Positions 11,315 to 22,201 of a DNA stretch of 64,000 nucleotides are shown here, one piece after another (position 1 is the first letter of the stretch; each line of letters opens with the position of its first letter). The translations under genes and the position numbers were made by a program. The stretch lies in contig NZ_CP018906.1 in NCBI RefSeq assembly GCF_000785105.2, forward strand, positions 62,001 to 126,000, given 5' to 3'. The notes below the pieces were generated by a model. It was given only the letters and a program-made list of their open reading frames with translations, had not been told where the DNA came from and made no database searches. The stretch comes from Lentilactobacillus curieae (GTDB lineage: Bacteria; Bacillota; Bacilli; Lactobacillales; Lactobacillaceae).

Positions 11315-13249
11315 CTATTTAACTTTTAAAACTTTACTCATATCAGATGCAACTAATCTAACGAAAGCAACGTTTCCAGTTGGGTTTGGATGGACATTGT
11401 CCTGCCAGAACCACTTAGAATTACCTTCACTGTATCCATGCCAGTCGATCATGTAGACATTTGAATACTTCTTAGCAGCCTTGGAAATAGTTCGGTTAAC
11501 TTCATCTTCCCAATTTCTAGTTGGGACGTGACAGTTAATCCAGAAGATTTTCCGCTTTGAACCGATTTCTTTAATAACTTCAGTAATTTGTTGTGTGGTC
11601 ATTGGTGAGTTAGTTCCCAAGTTGATAACAACGTTGTCAGCTAATTCATCCTTGCTCTTCAACTGCTTAATTACTGATGACGCTTGCCAAATCTGACGGC
11701 CGACGGCAGCAGACACGTAAGCTTGTTTAAATACAGTTTGGAAATCATGACTAGTATCCGCCATGATTGAATCACCAATTGCCGTAACTGGTTGTTGATG
11801 AACCGTCAGGTACTGCTTCTTCGACAAACTAAACTTATTAGCAATCCGTTTTTGCTTAGGCGTCAATTTCTTCTTTAGCAAAGCCTTTTGCTTCTTAACA
11901 TCTCGGGCAGCAGCCTGAGCTTTCTTTTGCTTTGCCAATGCCTGTTTGTTGTTTTGAGCAGCCTTCTTTTGATTCTTAGTAATGTCATTTTGAAGTACTG
12001 TCTTAGTAGCTTTTGATGGTGCAATCGCACTTCCGTATGCACAAACTCCAATTAAAAAGATGGCAGGAACTAACCATAATCTCTTTAACCCATAAGGAGA
12101 TTGAGTTGAAAAGAAGTATTTAATCGCACTAGGCAATTGTAAGTAATGATAGCGCCGCAGAGGCGTTTCAATATACCGATAAGAAAGTTCACTAATTACA
12201 CAGATAATCACAATTTCAATCAGTGCGTTCATCAGTGGGTGAGCCGCAATGTTCGTGACCTTCATTTCATAGAAGATCATAACTGGAAATTGATAAAGAT
12301 AAATCCCGTAACTTCTTGTTCCTATCCAGGCAAACACTGGGTTAGTCAACCAACGGTTAACGTCAGATCCTGGGTGAGCACAAGCAGCAATCAATGCCGC
12401 AGAGGCAACGGCCATAATGAACATCCCGCCACGATAAGTGAAGGTATTTTGGCCTGACAGTGTAAAGTAGAACCACGCCATTACAGTAAACGCTGCTATC
12501 CCAATCCCATTAAGAGTCCAACGCCCTCGGCTGGAGATTGCGGCTTTCAAATGTGTAGATGGCCAAATAATGGCTAGCGTTACACCTAAAATGATCGAGA
12601 ACATTCTAGTGTCTGTACCGTAATATACCCGGTTTAACGCATCAGGTCCTGTGTAAAAAAGCCCCATCAGAATTGCTGATAATACTCCAAATGCGAATGT
12701 GATCCAAGCAATAATCTTCTTTCTTCTGATTAGAATAATCATTGCTGTTAAAAGTAACGGCCAAATCAGGTAATATTGGCCTTCAATCGAAAGTGACCAT
12801 AGATGAGTAAATGGAGACTCACCATTAAACCTATCAAAGTAACTTTGCCCGTGGCCAACTTCCCACCAGTTGTATAAGTAAACTAAGTTAGTGCCAATAA
12901 TCGATCGAAGATTGGTTAATAAAGATCTTTGAAATAAAGTTATGTATGCCCCAGTCCCAATCAACATCGCGACAAGAGCTGGGTACAATCTCTTTAATCT
13001 TCGAACATAAAAACCGATAAAATCAATGCGACCATTTTGCTCCCATTCTTGAAGCAAGAGGTCCGTAATCAGATATCCTGATACCGCAAAAAATATCGGT
13101 ACCCCCATATATCCACCTTGCAAATTATACGGTAGCAAGTGATAAATAATTACCCCCGCCACAGCTAAAGCTCTAATTCCATCAAAACCTGTAATGTATC
13201 GACTCTTCTTGAGTCGCTTCCCTTTTGAACTGCTGTGTACTTGTTGCAT
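11315..13249 (-). CDS. oatA: OatA-type O-acetyltransferase (acyltransferase-3 plus SGNH domain)
   Basis: A 644-residue membrane enzyme. The N-terminal part (about 15-410) is an acyltransferase-3 domain with about ten or eleven membrane spans and the conserved GFDGIRALAVAGVIIYHL start. A Lys/Ala/Gln-rich linker (about 420-470) leads to an extracellular SGNH esterase-like domain with GDS at 492-494, GTN at 545-547 and DNVHP at 617-621 giving the Ser/Asp/His triad. Such proteins O-acetylate peptidoglycan (lysozyme resistance) or other wall sugars; the exact acceptor is inferred. It follows obg by 31 nt. Confidence 0.9.
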   Translation of the reverse strand: MQQVHSSSKGKRLKKSRYITGFDGIRALAVAGVIIYHLLPYNLQGGYMGVPIFFAVSGYLITDLLLQEWEQNGRIDFIGFYVRRLKRLYPALVAMLIGTGAYITLFQRSLLTNLRSIIGTNLVYLYNWWEVGHGQSYFDRFNGESPFTHLWSLSIEGQYYLIWPLLLTAMIILIRRKKIIAWITFAFGVLSAILMGLFYTGPDALNRVYYGTDTRMFSIILGVTLAIIWPSTHLKAAISSRGRWTLNGIGIAAFTVMAWFYFTLSGQNTFTYRGGMFIMAVASAALIAACAHPGSDVNRWLTNPVFAWIGTRSYGIYLYQFPVMIFYEMKVTNIAAHPLMNALIEIVIICVISELSYRYIETPLRRYHYLQLPSAIKYFFSTQSPYGLKRLWLVPAIFLIGVCAYGSAIAPSKATKTVLQNDITKNQKKAAQNNKQALAKQKKAQAAARDVKKQKALLKKKLTPKQKRIANKFSLSKKQYLTVHQQPVTAIGDSIMADTSHDFQTVFKQAYVSAAVGRQIWQASSVIKQLKSKDELADNVVINLGTNSPMTTQQITEVIKEIGSKRKIFWINCHVPTRNWEDEVNRTISKAAKKYSNVYMIDWHGYSEGNSKWFWQDNVHPNPTGNVAFVRLVASDMSKVLKVK

Positions 13250-13280
13250 ATTAAATTCCTACCTTGTAATTACTTTTTAA

Positions 13281-14573
13281 TTATTCTACGTAAGTAAAGG
13301 AGAAATCAAGGATCGTAACGGTGTCCCCATCTTTGGCTCCAGCTTCCCGAAGAGCCTTATCTATCCCCATTCCCCTCATTTGACGCGCAAATCTTAACAT
13401 ACTTTGTTCATGCATTGTGTCAGTCATCTTAAAGAGTTTTTCAATCTTTTCTCCAGAAATGACCCAAGACTCAATTTCATCATCAAAACTAATGTGAAAT
13501 TCATCTTCACTTGTTCCATGATACTCGTAATCTTTAGTTTCTTCCAGAGTATTCATAGGAATTACAGCAGTTTTTTCAAGTAAATCAGCCGTTTTCTGAA
13601 TCAACTCTTGCAAACCACTATGAGTAACTGATGAGATTGCTAAAATTTCATTCTCATTTTTATCAGATTCTGCTAACTTTTGCTTAAACTCTTCTAAGTT
13701 GTCTGCAGAATTTGGTAAGTCCATCTTAGTCGCAACAATAATCTGTGGCCGTTCCAAAATTGACTCATCGTACGCAGTTAATTCCTTGTTGATTGCAAGG
13801 TAATCCTCATAGGGGTCACGTCCTTCTTCACCAGACATGTCGACAAGATGAAGGATAACCCTGGTCCGTTCAACGTGTCGCAAGAATTGGATTCCCAGTC
13901 CAACTCCCTCTGACGCACCTTCGACTAATCCAGGTAAGTCAGCGACGGCAAAGTCTCTACCATCGTCTAACCTAACCATTCCTAGGTTAGGCACCAACGT
14001 CGTAAAGTGGTAACCCGCAATCTTTGGTTTAGCACTGGTAATTACAGACAGCAACGTACTTTTCCCTGCTGATGGAAAACCAACTAAACCTACATCAGCC
14101 AAGACTCTAAGTTCTAGTTTTAGAGCAACTTCTTCACCAGGTTCACCATTTTCGGCAATTTCTGGGGCGGGATTTTTGGCACTCGCAAAGTGGATGTTTC
14201 CACGACCTCCACGCCCCCCCTTAGCAACAATTAGCTCTTGGTTGGCATCAGTAAGGTCGCCGATTACATCACCAGTTTCCTCGTTTATGACCGTTGTCCC
14301 TTCTGGAACTAGAACGATCATGTCTTCAGCACTCCGGCCGGTCATTGACTTATTAGCGCCATTTCCACCGGAAGGTGCTTTGAATTTACGATGATAGCGG
14401 AAATCCATCAAGGTATTCATTCCTGAATCGACTTTAAAAATCACGTTAGCTCCGTGACCGCCATCCCCGCCAGCAGGACCACCATTAGGAACATACTTCT
14501 CACGACGGAAGGCAACCATTCCGTTACCACCGTTTCCTGCCTTAACATCAATTTTAACTTGATCAACAAACAT
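13281..14573 (-). CDS. obg: GTPase Obg
   Basis: A 430-residue ribosome-associated GTPase for 50S assembly and stress control. The N-terminal glycine-rich Obg fold covers about 1-158 ([25 protein letters not shown]). The G domain has GFPSAGKST (165-173), DLPGL, and an NKxD-type ATKMD motif. The C-terminal OCT domain (about 350-430) is present, as in other Firmicutes. Length is normal. It lies between uvrC and the OatA-type gene on the same strand. Confidence 0.97.
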   Translation of the reverse strand: MFVDQVKIDVKAGNGGNGMVAFRREKYVPNGGPAGGDGGHGANVIFKVDSGMNTLMDFRYHRKFKAPSGGNGANKSMTGRSAEDMIVLVPEGTTVINEETGDVIGDLTDANQELIVAKGGRGGRGNIHFASAKNPAPEIAENGEPGEEVALKLELRVLADVGLVGFPSAGKSTLLSVITSAKPKIAGYHFTTLVPNLGMVRLDDGRDFAVADLPGLVEGASEGVGLGIQFLRHVERTRVILHLVDMSGEEGRDPYEDYLAINKELTAYDESILERPQIIVATKMDLPNSADNLEEFKQKLAESDKNENEILAISSVTHSGLQELIQKTADLLEKTAVIPMNTLEETKDYEYHGTSEDEFHISFDDEIESWVISGEKIEKLFKMTDTMHEQSMLRFARQMRGMGIDKALREAGAKDGDTVTILDFSFTYVE

Positions 14574-14690
14574 GTTTTTTCACCATTTTTACCTTACTAA
14601 TTTTAATTCAGTATATACAAACCCAATTTGAAGTATACAGACAATATAAATCAACGTCAAAGTAATTTGTGAGTCTACACAAATCTTTAA

Positions 14691-16508
14691 CTATTCTGAC
14701 GAATCACTAGATTTACCTATCTTGCCTAAAGAAAATTTAATTGTCTTGGCGACTGTTTCGCTAATCCCCAAATTCCTGATATCCTGCTCGGAAGCATCAG
14801 AAATTTTTTTAAGCGATCCAAATTTTCGCAGCAGCTTGTTACGGGTTTTAGGACCGACACCAGAGATTGCATCCAATCTGGAGGTTAATGTGTTCTTTGT
14901 ATGCACCTTTCGATGAAAAGTGATTGCAAACCTATGAACTTCATCTTGAATTCGTTGCAACAAATAAAACCCTTGGCTCTTTGGATCAAGATGGAGCGGT
15001 GTATCTGCATCCCCAAACAATAGGTCAGCAGTCTGATGATGGTCATTTTTGACCATTCCACCAACCGGAATGTTTAGGCCAAGCTCATTAACCAGAACGT
15101 CCTTAGCCGCATTCATTTGAATCTCGCCACCATCCATCAATATCAAATCAGGCATATCTGCATGCTCTTTTAACAATCTGGAATAACGCCGACGAATTAC
15201 TTCTTTTGTACTTGCAGTTTCATCAGCATGATCAACCGTCTTAGACTTATACTTTCGGTACATATTTTTGTTTGGCTGACCGTCTTCAAACACAACCATT
15301 GCCGAAACAATGTCAGTTCCTTGAATGTGGGAGTGATCAAACGCTTCAATTCTATGCCCTGGGGCAATCCCCATCGCGTCAGTCAACTCTTTCATCGCAC
15401 CCGTGGTCTTTGATTCATCCAATTCCATCAGCCTGAATTTCTCTTCTAAAACCAGTTGAGCATTAGTTCCCGCCATATTCAACAGGTCCCGCTTTTGGCC
15501 ACGCTGTGGTGTCCTTACGGGGACATCCTCAACTACGTGACTAATCACATCGGTTGGTAGCGTATTCGGCACCAAAATCTCTTTTGGTAATAATTGATTT
15601 TTTTGTTGATAAAACTGGGCAATGAAACTGACCATTTCTTCATCAGGATCATTAATAATTGGGAAAAGGCGCTTTTCTCGTTTCATCAGCCTTGATTGCC
15701 GAATGAAAAAAATTTGAATCGACAGCCACCCCTTATCCATATAGTAGTTAAAGATGTCTCGAGGTGTATTATCATTACTAATAATCTTTTGCTTTTCAAC
15801 CGTAATTTCGATGTACTTTATTTGATCACGGATTTCTGCAGCCCGCTCATATTCCATTTTTTCAGCTGCTTGTTGCATCCGCTTAGTTAATAACTTTTTT
15901 GCACTGTCCACATTTCCATTTAAGAAGGATTTGATCTTCTTGATTTGCTTATCATACTCTTCTTTTGGAACCTCTTTAAAGCAAGGCCCCAGACACTGCC
16001 CCATGTGATAATAAAGGCATGGACGGCCTTGATAACCGTTACAGCGTCTTAGCGGATAAACCTTTTGGAGAAAATTTACAGTTTCATCTGCGGCATACAC
16101 GTTGGGATAAGGGCCGTAATAATATGCCCCGTCCTTTAGTAGCGTGTTCACAATTTTAATTTGTGGGTCACGTTCATTAGTAATTTTAATGTACGGATAA
16201 CCGCCATTTCCCTGTTTCAACTTAATGTTGAAATAAGGTCGATGCTTTTGAATCAAAGTTATTTCTAACAAGAAGGCTTCCTTATCCGTAGAAGTCACAA
16301 TGGTTTCAAAATCTGCAATTTCAGAAACAAGCTTCGCAGTTTTCCCCTCATGACTACTCTTGAAATAAGAGCGGACACGGTTCTTCAAATTCTTCGCTTT
16401 CCCGACATAGATAATCTTACCGTTGATGTTTTTCATCAGGTAACATCCCGGCATATCGGGTAATAGCGCTAGCTTATGTTCTAAATACTCACTAGCCAAG
16501 TTGTCCAC
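14691..16508 (-). CDS. uvrC: Excinuclease ABC subunit C
   Basis: A 605-residue nuclease that makes both cuts beside DNA lesions in nucleotide excision repair with UvrAB. The GIY-YIG domain is at about 14-95 (MPGCYLMKN, IIYVGKAKNLKNRVRSYF). A cysteine cluster CNGYQGRPCLYYHMGQCLGPC follows, then a UVR motif near 200-235, the RNase H-like endonuclease part (DHSHIQG, LILMDGG) and a C-terminal helix-hairpin-helix region (about 550-600). All are in the usual order. Confidence 0.96.
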   Translation of the reverse strand: MDNLASEYLEHKLALLPDMPGCYLMKNINGKIIYVGKAKNLKNRVRSYFKSSHEGKTAKLVSEIADFETIVTSTDKEAFLLEITLIQKHRPYFNIKLKQGNGGYPYIKITNERDPQIKIVNTLLKDGAYYYGPYPNVYAADETVNFLQKVYPLRRCNGYQGRPCLYYHMGQCLGPCFKEVPKEEYDKQIKKIKSFLNGNVDSAKKLLTKRMQQAAEKMEYERAAEIRDQIKYIEITVEKQKIISNDNTPRDIFNYYMDKGWLSIQIFFIRQSRLMKREKRLFPIINDPDEEMVSFIAQFYQQKNQLLPKEILVPNTLPTDVISHVVEDVPVRTPQRGQKRDLLNMAGTNAQLVLEEKFRLMELDESKTTGAMKELTDAMGIAPGHRIEAFDHSHIQGTDIVSAMVVFEDGQPNKNMYRKYKSKTVDHADETASTKEVIRRRYSRLLKEHADMPDLILMDGGEIQMNAAKDVLVNELGLNIPVGGMVKNDHHQTADLLFGDADTPLHLDPKSQGFYLLQRIQDEVHRFAITFHRKVHTKNTLTSRLDAISGVGPKTRNKLLRKFGSLKKISDASEQDIRNLGISETVAKTIKFSLGKIGKSSDSSE

Positions 16509-16616
16509 CCCCTTCTAAAAGTCCATTCAAAATTATATCGCGAATATACGTTTGCTTCAATTAATCTGAACCACTCAGATACAGTACCTTGATTAAACAA
16601 CAAATGGCCGAAAAAA

Positions 16617-16662
16617 ATATAAAAGTAGCCACGATGTGTTAATCCTAAAAACATCGCAGCTA
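16617..16662 (-). terminator. Terminator of the amino acid ABC transporter operon
   Basis: AAGTAGC and GCTACTT with inner CGATGT/ACATCG pairs form a hairpin (16622-16657). On the minus strand it is followed by TTTTATATTTTTTT. Confidence 0.75.
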
Positions 16663-16712
16663 CTTTTTTATTTTGGTGATGCTTCCCCCCTCAGAAACAA
16701 AGTGAAAGCAAA

Positions 16713-17462
16713 CTACCTAGTTTCAATAATTTTTGAAATGAAGTCCTTTGTCCGTTCATTTTTAGGGTTTTGGAAAATTTCATCCGGCTTGTCTTTCTCC
16801 AAAACATAGCCATCTGCCATAAACCAAACTTCGTCTGCAACTTCCTTGGCGAATCCCATTTCATGGGTTACCACCACCATGGTCATCCCCTCCTCAGCGA
16901 GTTCCTGCATAACCGCTAAGACTTCACCAACCATTTCTGGATCAAGTGCCGAAGTTGGCTCATCAAACAGCATCACTTCCGGATTCATTGCTAATGCTCT
17001 GGCAATCGCAACCCGTTGCTTCTGACCACCTGAAAGACTGTCTGGATATGCATCAGCTTTTTCAGCTAAGCCAACTCGATCAAGCAACTTCATCGCCACT
17101 TTGGCAGCCTCTGCATCACTCATCTTTTTAACCCTCACCGGAGCAAGTTTTAGATTATCAAGAACAGTCATGTTGGGGAAGAGGTTAAAGTTTTGAAACA
17201 CCATTCCCATCTTCTCGCGAACTTGAACTAATTCCGCATCGCTAATTCCCATTAAATTCTGACCGTCAAACTGAACAGTTCCTTTAGTAGGCTTTTCTAA
17301 TAAATTTAAGCATCTTAGAAAAGTACTCTTTCCAGCTCCGGAGGGGCCAATGATACAGATTACTTGGCCTGATTTAACCGTTCCTTCAATGTCCTTCAAA
17401 ATAACATTGTCGCCAAATTTCTTTTCTAATCCACTAACTTCAATAACTGATTTATCAAGCAT
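16713..17462 (-). CDS. Amino acid ABC transporter ATP-binding protein
   Basis: A 249-residue ATPase of a polar amino acid importer (GlnQ/HisP group). Walker [10 protein letters not shown] is at 39-47, Q-loop FQNFNLFP near 89-96, signature LSGGQ at 143-147, Walker B VMLFDEP at 163-169, and the switch histidine in VVTHEMG. The start overlaps the end of the permease gene by 8 nt (ATGCTTGA), which shows tight coupling. The substrate cannot be deduced with certainty; glutamine/glutamate-type is the usual guess for this group. Confidence 0.93.
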   Translation of the reverse strand: MLDKSVIEVSGLEKKFGDNVILKDIEGTVKSGQVICIIGPSGAGKSTFLRCLNLLEKPTKGTVQFDGQNLMGISDAELVQVREKMGMVFQNFNLFPNMTVLDNLKLAPVRVKKMSDAEAAKVAMKLLDRVGLAEKADAYPDSLSGGQKQRVAIARALAMNPEVMLFDEPTSALDPEMVGEVLAVMQELAEEGMTMVVVTHEMGFAKEVADEVWFMADGYVLEKDKPDEIFQNPKNERTKDFISKIIETR

Positions 17463-18924
17463 GTTTCATCTTCCCTTCGTAGTAGTTTAGCAATCTAGTC
17501 AACGCAAACGTCACAATAAAGTAGATTACCATGGCAACGAAAATTGGCATTACTCCACGGTACGTATCAGCCCTAACAATGTTAGTTTGGTAAATCAAAT
17601 CGGTTACCCCGATGATAGAAACAATTGAACTTTCCTTAATCAACGAGATGAATTCATTACCGAGGGCAGGCCAGATGTTTTTAAATGCTTGCGGTAAGAT
17701 AACAAACCTCATTAGATCGGTTTTCGATAGCCCTAAACTAGCTGCTGCTTCGGTTTGCCCCTTTGCGACTGAGTTAATTCCACCACGAATGATTTCAGCA
17801 ACGTATGCACCACTGTTAAGTGAAACTGCAATAATTCCTGAAAGTAGCGCCGGAATATTGACGATGACACCAATCCCAAAGTAAACAAACATTACTTGGA
17901 CCATCAACGGGGTTCCCCGAATAAACTCGGTATAACTGATTGAAATTCCCCGTAGAATTTTGGACTTACTGAAACGCATCAGTGCCAAAGCAACCCCTAG
18001 AACAACTCCAAACAGTGATGAAACTAATGAAATCAGAACGGTGTACTTAATTCCCTTTACAAAGTATGACCAGTAATGAGTCATCGAAGTGTTGACTGTA
18101 TTGACTTTCATGTACTTTCCTGCTGACGCCAAATACTTTTCAGTCAAGTTTTGCTTTTTAATTTTGGCAATGGTCTTATTTGTTGCATTGACTAATGAAG
18201 TTGATCCTTTCTTCATTGCAATTGCCGCACCAACTTCATTTGTGCTTAGCTTATACCCTGACGGAATCATTGCCATTGTCTTATCGTTCTTCACGTAGGC
18301 TTCAGCTGAAGGCTTTTCAATTCCCAATGCATCAATCTTGTGCGTTTTTAGAGCCAAAACCAAATCGGTCGACTTATCCATCCCTTTAACATTAGCACCT
18401 GGAATTTTCTTCTTGGCTAAATCATATTGTAATGTTCCGGTTTGAGCACCGATTTTTTGGTTTTTCAGGTCTTTAACACTCTTTATCTTGTTCACATCTG
18501 ATTTGTTAATCAAAAAACTTTGACCACCGTTGTAATAGATATCAGAAAAATCAACGCTCTGCCGTCTTTCCTTAGTAGGATTAATTCCACCAATAGCCAT
18601 ATCAGCTTTACCAGTTTCAATTGCTACTAGTAGTGAATCAAAATTCATACTCTTGATGACTAGCTTAACGTGCAAATCATCAGCAATCTTCTTAACCACA
18701 TCCATATCCATCCCAACGATTTTATCCTTGCCCTTATGATTAACTTGAAACTCGTACGGTGGGTAATCAGGACTAGTTACCACAATCAATTCTTTTCGCT
18801 GCTTGACTCGATTTAGTGAATCATCCGCAGCGTATGTATTGATACTTAGTAACGCTGTAAAACTAATAATTGCAATCAAACTAAGAATAATTTTGGATAA
18901 CCATTTAGATTTTAAAATATTCAT
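17455..18924 (-). CDS. Fused amino acid-binding protein and ABC permease
   Basis: A 489-residue protein that combines both outer parts of the importer. A signal-anchor segment (about 10-32) is followed by a periplasmic-binding-protein type 2 domain (about 45-270: [36 protein letters not shown]) and a permease of about 200 residues with five spans and the EAA loop [20 protein letters not shown]. Fused forms of this type are common in Lactobacillales. I start at the ATG at 18924, preceded by GAGAGGG; two TTG codons before it overlap the spacer. Confidence 0.93.
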   Translation of the reverse strand: MNILKSKWLSKIILSLIAIISFTALLSINTYAADDSLNRVKQRKELIVVTSPDYPPYEFQVNHKGKDKIVGMDMDVVKKIADDLHVKLVIKSMNFDSLLVAIETGKADMAIGGINPTKERRQSVDFSDIYYNGGQSFLINKSDVNKIKSVKDLKNQKIGAQTGTLQYDLAKKKIPGANVKGMDKSTDLVLALKTHKIDALGIEKPSAEAYVKNDKTMAMIPSGYKLSTNEVGAAIAMKKGSTSLVNATNKTIAKIKKQNLTEKYLASAGKYMKVNTVNTSMTHYWSYFVKGIKYTVLISLVSSLFGVVLGVALALMRFSKSKILRGISISYTEFIRGTPLMVQVMFVYFGIGVIVNIPALLSGIIAVSLNSGAYVAEIIRGGINSVAKGQTEAAASLGLSKTDLMRFVILPQAFKNIWPALGNEFISLIKESSIVSIIGVTDLIYQTNIVRADTYRGVMPIFVAMVIYFIVTFALTRLLNYYEGKMKHA

Positions 18925-19058
18925 CAACAAACCCTCTCAAATTTAATAATGACAAGATTACACTTATTTTTGTATTTATGCAACAAATTTTGAAAATTAA
19001 TTGTTTTTATTCATAATTTTAGCCAACTAATGAATAATGTTATATTTAAGCGCTGTCA

Positions 19059-19087
19059 GTGACAATAAATCGGATATCTGCTATTAT
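19059..19087 (+). promoter_or_regulatory. Promoter of the 58-residue protein gene
   Basis: GTGACA (19059-19064), 17 nt, TATTAT (19082-19087) with a TG extension (TGCTATTAT). It lies 24 nt before the start codon. Confidence 0.6.
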
Positions 19088-19110
19088 CTTGAATGAAGGA
19101 GTGACATGCC

Positions 19111-19287
19111 ATGGGATTAAAAGTTAATCGCCAAGATAACCTTGACGCAATGTTTGGTAAATTTTCCGAACTTGATCTAGATGATAAAAAGCGGGACAAG
19201 TTTTTAAAACACGACCGCAAAGATAATAAAAAGCGTAAGAACGAGAAGCGTCCTGAAAAGAAACATCATGACACTGACAACGATTAA
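19111..19287 (+). CDS. Small highly charged protein (possibly SPJ_0845 family)
   Basis: A 58-residue cytoplasmic protein. It has a short ordered start (MGLKVNRQDNLDAMFGKFSELDLDD) and a tail that is almost all Lys, Arg, Asp, Asn and His. AAGGAG lies 9 nt before the ATG and a good promoter precedes it; the ATG at 19106 meets a stop after four codons. The head resembles the small SPJ_0845-type proteins of lactobacilli and streptococci as I remember them. The function is unknown. It faces argH across a shared terminator. Confidence 0.75.
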   Translation: MGLKVNRQDNLDAMFGKFSELDLDDKKRDKFLKHDRKDNKKRKNEKRPEKKHHDTDND

Positions 19288-19296
19288 ATTGCGCAA

Positions 19297-19335
19297 TAAA
19301 AAACTGTCAAAGACATTTGTCTTTGACAGTTTTTT
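19297..19335. terminator. Bidirectional terminator between the 58-residue protein gene and argH
   Basis: ACTGTCAAAGAC and GTCTTTGACAGT form a perfect 12-bp stem with an ATTT loop, with A run on the left and T run on the right. Confidence 0.92.
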
Positions 19336-19349
19336 ATTTCTTCATAATT

Positions 19350-20732
19350 CTATTCAGAAAGTTCAGCTTTAGCAGCTTTAATCTGCATCCGAACTTGGTC
19401 GAATCCAGTTCCACCTAATGAGTGGCGCCTTTCAACCGCAACTTCTGATTTAAGGTCCTCGAATACATCCTCATCGATTTTATCTGATGCTTCTTTTAGC
19501 TCAGTAATCGACATGTCTTGCAGATTTTTACCTTCATTGATCCCCTTAAGAACCAATTTACCAACGATTGCATGAGCTTCCCTAAATGGGATTCCCTTTG
19601 CTGCAAGGTAATCGGCAAGCTCAGTTGCGTTGGAGAAATCATTTTCAGTTGCAGCTTTCATCCGCTCAACATTAGGCTTTGCCGTTTTGATCATCCCATT
19701 AAACACCTTCAAGCAAGGCAAGATAGTTTTGACAGTATCAAAAACGCCTTCCTTATCTTCTTGAAGGTCCTTATTATATGCAAGTGGCAAAGACTTCATA
19801 GTGGTCAATAGTCCCATTAAGTTACCATAAACCCGACCAGACTTGCCCCTAATTAATTCATCCATATCTGGATTCTTTTTTTGAGGCATGATCGAACTGC
19901 CAGTCGTGTAAGCATCACTGAGTTCAAGATAGTTAAATTCATGTGACACCCACATACTGATTTCTTCACAGAACCTGGTTAAATGCATCATCAAAATTGA
20001 AGCATTACTCAAAAATTCAAGAGCAAAGTCTCTGTCTGACACAGCATCAAGCGAATTTAGGTAGATTTTCGAAAAGCCTAGTTCATTTGCTGTGTATTCA
20101 CGGTCAGTTGGAAAGGTCGTCCCTGCCAATGCAGCGGCACCAATTGGTGAAATATCAGTATGAACATTATTAAACTGAAAACGTTCCTTATCACGTTTAA
20201 ACATCTGATAATATGCCATCAAATAATGCCCGTACGAAATTGGTTGGGCATGCTGCAAATGAGTATACCCTGACATAATTGTCTCTACATTTTTCTCAGC
20301 CATTTCAACCAAAGTAGTCTGCAAAGTAGTAATTTCTTCAATTACTTGTGGCAGGCGATTTCTAACATAAAGGTGAAAGTCTAATGCAACTTGGTCATTC
20401 CGAGAGCGTGCCGTATGCAACTTACCGGCAACTGGACCAATTTTTTCGGTCAACAGAGCCTCCATGTTCATGTGGATATCTTCATTTTCAGTCGAAAATT
20501 CAAGCTTTCCTTGATGAAGCTCATCTCTGAGTTCTTCCAAGCCAGCCACGATCTTGTCACAATCATCCGCTGGTAAGATTTTTGTATGCTTAAGCATTTT
20601 CACGTGGGCAAGCGAACCTTCTAGGTCTTCATCTGCCATCAACTGGTCGAATGAAATTGATGCCCCAAATTCGTCGACCCATGATTCAGCTTGGGCAGTA
20701 AATCGACCGCCCCATAACTTTTTAGTGCTCAT
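19350..20732 (-). CDS. argH: Argininosuccinate lyase
   Basis: A 460-residue enzyme that splits argininosuccinate into arginine and fumarate, the last step of arginine synthesis. The superfamily signature [12 protein letters not shown] is present near residue 277, and the N-terminus ([22 protein letters not shown]) and [19 protein letters not shown] segment are typical. Length is normal. The ATG overlaps the argG stop by one base (TAATG), so argGH is one translationally coupled unit. Confidence 0.97.
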   Translation of the reverse strand: MSTKKLWGGRFTAQAESWVDEFGASISFDQLMADEDLEGSLAHVKMLKHTKILPADDCDKIVAGLEELRDELHQGKLEFSTENEDIHMNMEALLTEKIGPVAGKLHTARSRNDQVALDFHLYVRNRLPQVIEEITTLQTTLVEMAEKNVETIMSGYTHLQHAQPISYGHYLMAYYQMFKRDKERFQFNNVHTDISPIGAAALAGTTFPTDREYTANELGFSKIYLNSLDAVSDRDFALEFLSNASILMMHLTRFCEEISMWVSHEFNYLELSDAYTTGSSIMPQKKNPDMDELIRGKSGRVYGNLMGLLTTMKSLPLAYNKDLQEDKEGVFDTVKTILPCLKVFNGMIKTAKPNVERMKAATENDFSNATELADYLAAKGIPFREAHAIVGKLVLKGINEGKNLQDMSITELKEASDKIDEDVFEDLKSEVAVERRHSLGGTGFDQVRMQIKAAKAELSE

Positions 20733-22021
20733 TATTTCTCTTCTCCTTTTGAAGAGAAACCTCCTGAAACAGTAACCTTTTGCTTTTCGTCATTATGGGT
20801 CACTGCGTTCACAAATTCTGCCTGCTTATTCTTTAACTGAACTTGTGAATATACTTGGGTTGGAAGTCCCCACAGTTTGATAAATCCTTTAGCAGCCTCT
20901 TGATCAAATGAATCTGAAGAAGTATAGGTTGCTAGGTCCTTATCGTAAAGTGAAGAATCTGATTTACGTCCAAGTACCATTACGTTTCCCTTGAATAGTT
21001 GTAACTTAATGATACCATTTACAACTTCTTGGGTCTTATCAATGAATGCTTGCATTGCATCCATCAATGGTGAGAACCAAAGTGCATTATAAATCATTTC
21101 ACTTAATTGCTTTTCAATAACTGGCTTAAAGTGAGCCAAGTCACGTTCAAACGTTAGGTCTTCTAGTTCCTTATGCGCTTTAAGTAAAACAGTTGCTGCA
21201 GGGGCTTCATATACTTCACGAGATTTAATCCCTACCAAACGGTTTTCGATATGATCGATTCTGCCAACTCCGTGTTCACCTGCCACATCATTCAACTTCT
21301 CGATGATGTCAGCAAAGCTCATTTTTTTACCATCAAGGGCTACTGGAATTCCCTTTTCAAACGTAATTTCAAGTTCAACCGGCTTATCTGGAGTTTCAGT
21401 TAATGGCTTAGTAATTGCAAAAGCATCTTCCGGTGCGCTTTCCCAAGGATCTTCCAAAACACCGGCTTCATTTGCACGACCCCAAATGTTAGCATCGATT
21501 GAATATGGTGAATCCAAATCAATTGGAATTGGAATGTTATGTTCCTTTGCATATTCAATTTCTTGCTCACGTGACCAGTGCCAGTCACGAACTGGACTCA
21601 ACACATCTAGTTGGGGATCAAGTCCATGAATTGCAACTTCAAATCGGACTTGGTCATTTCCCTTACCAGTACAGCCATGGGCGACTGCTTCAGCATGCTC
21701 TTGGTGAGCAATTTCGACAAGCTTCTTTGAAATGAGGGGTCGTGAAAGGGCAGAAATTAGTGGGTAGCTTCCTTCATAAAAAGCATTTGCCTTCAAAGCA
21801 ACTGCTGCATAGTCATCAGCGAATTCATCAAGTGAATCCAAAACATATGCTTTAACTGCGCCGACTTTAAGCGCCTTTGATTTAACAAAGTCTAAATCTT
21901 TTCCTTCACCAACGTTGATACAGCACGCAACAACGTCGTATCCTTTATCTTTTAGCCATGCAATGGCAACGGAGGTATCAAGTCCTCCTGAATATGCTAG
22001 TACTACTTTCTTTTCTGCCAT
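20732..22021 (-). CDS. argG: Argininosuccinate synthase
   Basis: A 429-residue ligase that joins citrulline and aspartate with ATP. The N-type ATP pyrophosphatase motif [12 protein letters not shown] is at about 9-20; [12 protein letters not shown], the [13 protein letters not shown] segment and [20 protein letters not shown] follow, all typical. I start at the ATG at 22021 with AAAGAGGGA upstream; an ATG six codons earlier overlaps that ribosome binding site. It is the first gene of argGH, and candidate ArgR sites lie upstream. Confidence 0.96.
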   Translation of the reverse strand: MAEKKVVLAYSGGLDTSVAIAWLKDKGYDVVACCINVGEGKDLDFVKSKALKVGAVKAYVLDSLDEFADDYAAVALKANAFYEGSYPLISALSRPLISKKLVEIAHQEHAEAVAHGCTGKGNDQVRFEVAIHGLDPQLDVLSPVRDWHWSREQEIEYAKEHNIPIPIDLDSPYSIDANIWGRANEAGVLEDPWESAPEDAFAITKPLTETPDKPVELEITFEKGIPVALDGKKMSFADIIEKLNDVAGEHGVGRIDHIENRLVGIKSREVYEAPAATVLLKAHKELEDLTFERDLAHFKPVIEKQLSEMIYNALWFSPLMDAMQAFIDKTQEVVNGIIKLQLFKGNVMVLGRKSDSSLYDKDLATYTSSDSFDQEAAKGFIKLWGLPTQVYSQVQLKNKQAEFVNAVTHNDEKQKVTVSGGFSSKGEEK

Positions 22022-22056
22022 GAAATATCCCTCTTTCATTTAATTGGTTACAAAAG

Positions 22057-22085
22057 AGAATAACACCTCTATACAAAAACCGCAA
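22057..22085 (-). promoter_or_regulatory. Promoter of argGH
   Basis: On the minus strand TTGCGG (22080-22085), 17 nt, TATTCT (22057-22062), 35 nt before the argG start. Confidence 0.5.
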
Positions 22086-22089
22086 GGAA

Positions 22090-22107
22090 TTTTAATTTTT
22101 ATTCAAA
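22090..22107 (-). promoter_or_regulatory. Candidate ArgR operator (ARG box)
   Basis: The minus strand reads TTTGAATAAAAATTAAAA, which matches 14 of 18 positions of the Bacillus ARG box as I remember it (CATGAATAAAAATTCAAG). A half-site ATGAATA follows at 22131-22137. The site lies just upstream of the argG -35 element. Local AT richness means chance similarity is possible. Confidence 0.4.
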
Positions 22108-22167
22108 AATAATTTTAAAATAACCTAAAATATTCATTTCAGTACAGGATTCTTGATTTTTAGGGTA

Positions 22168-22196
22168 TAAAAAAAGGCCTAGATTTCTCTAGACCT
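22168..22196 (-). terminator. Terminator of the MazG-like gene
   Basis: On the minus strand AGGTCTAGA and TCTAGGCCT pair (9 bp, one G-U) around a GAAA tetraloop, followed by seven T. Confidence 0.88.
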
Positions 22197-22201
22197 GTAA
22201 T

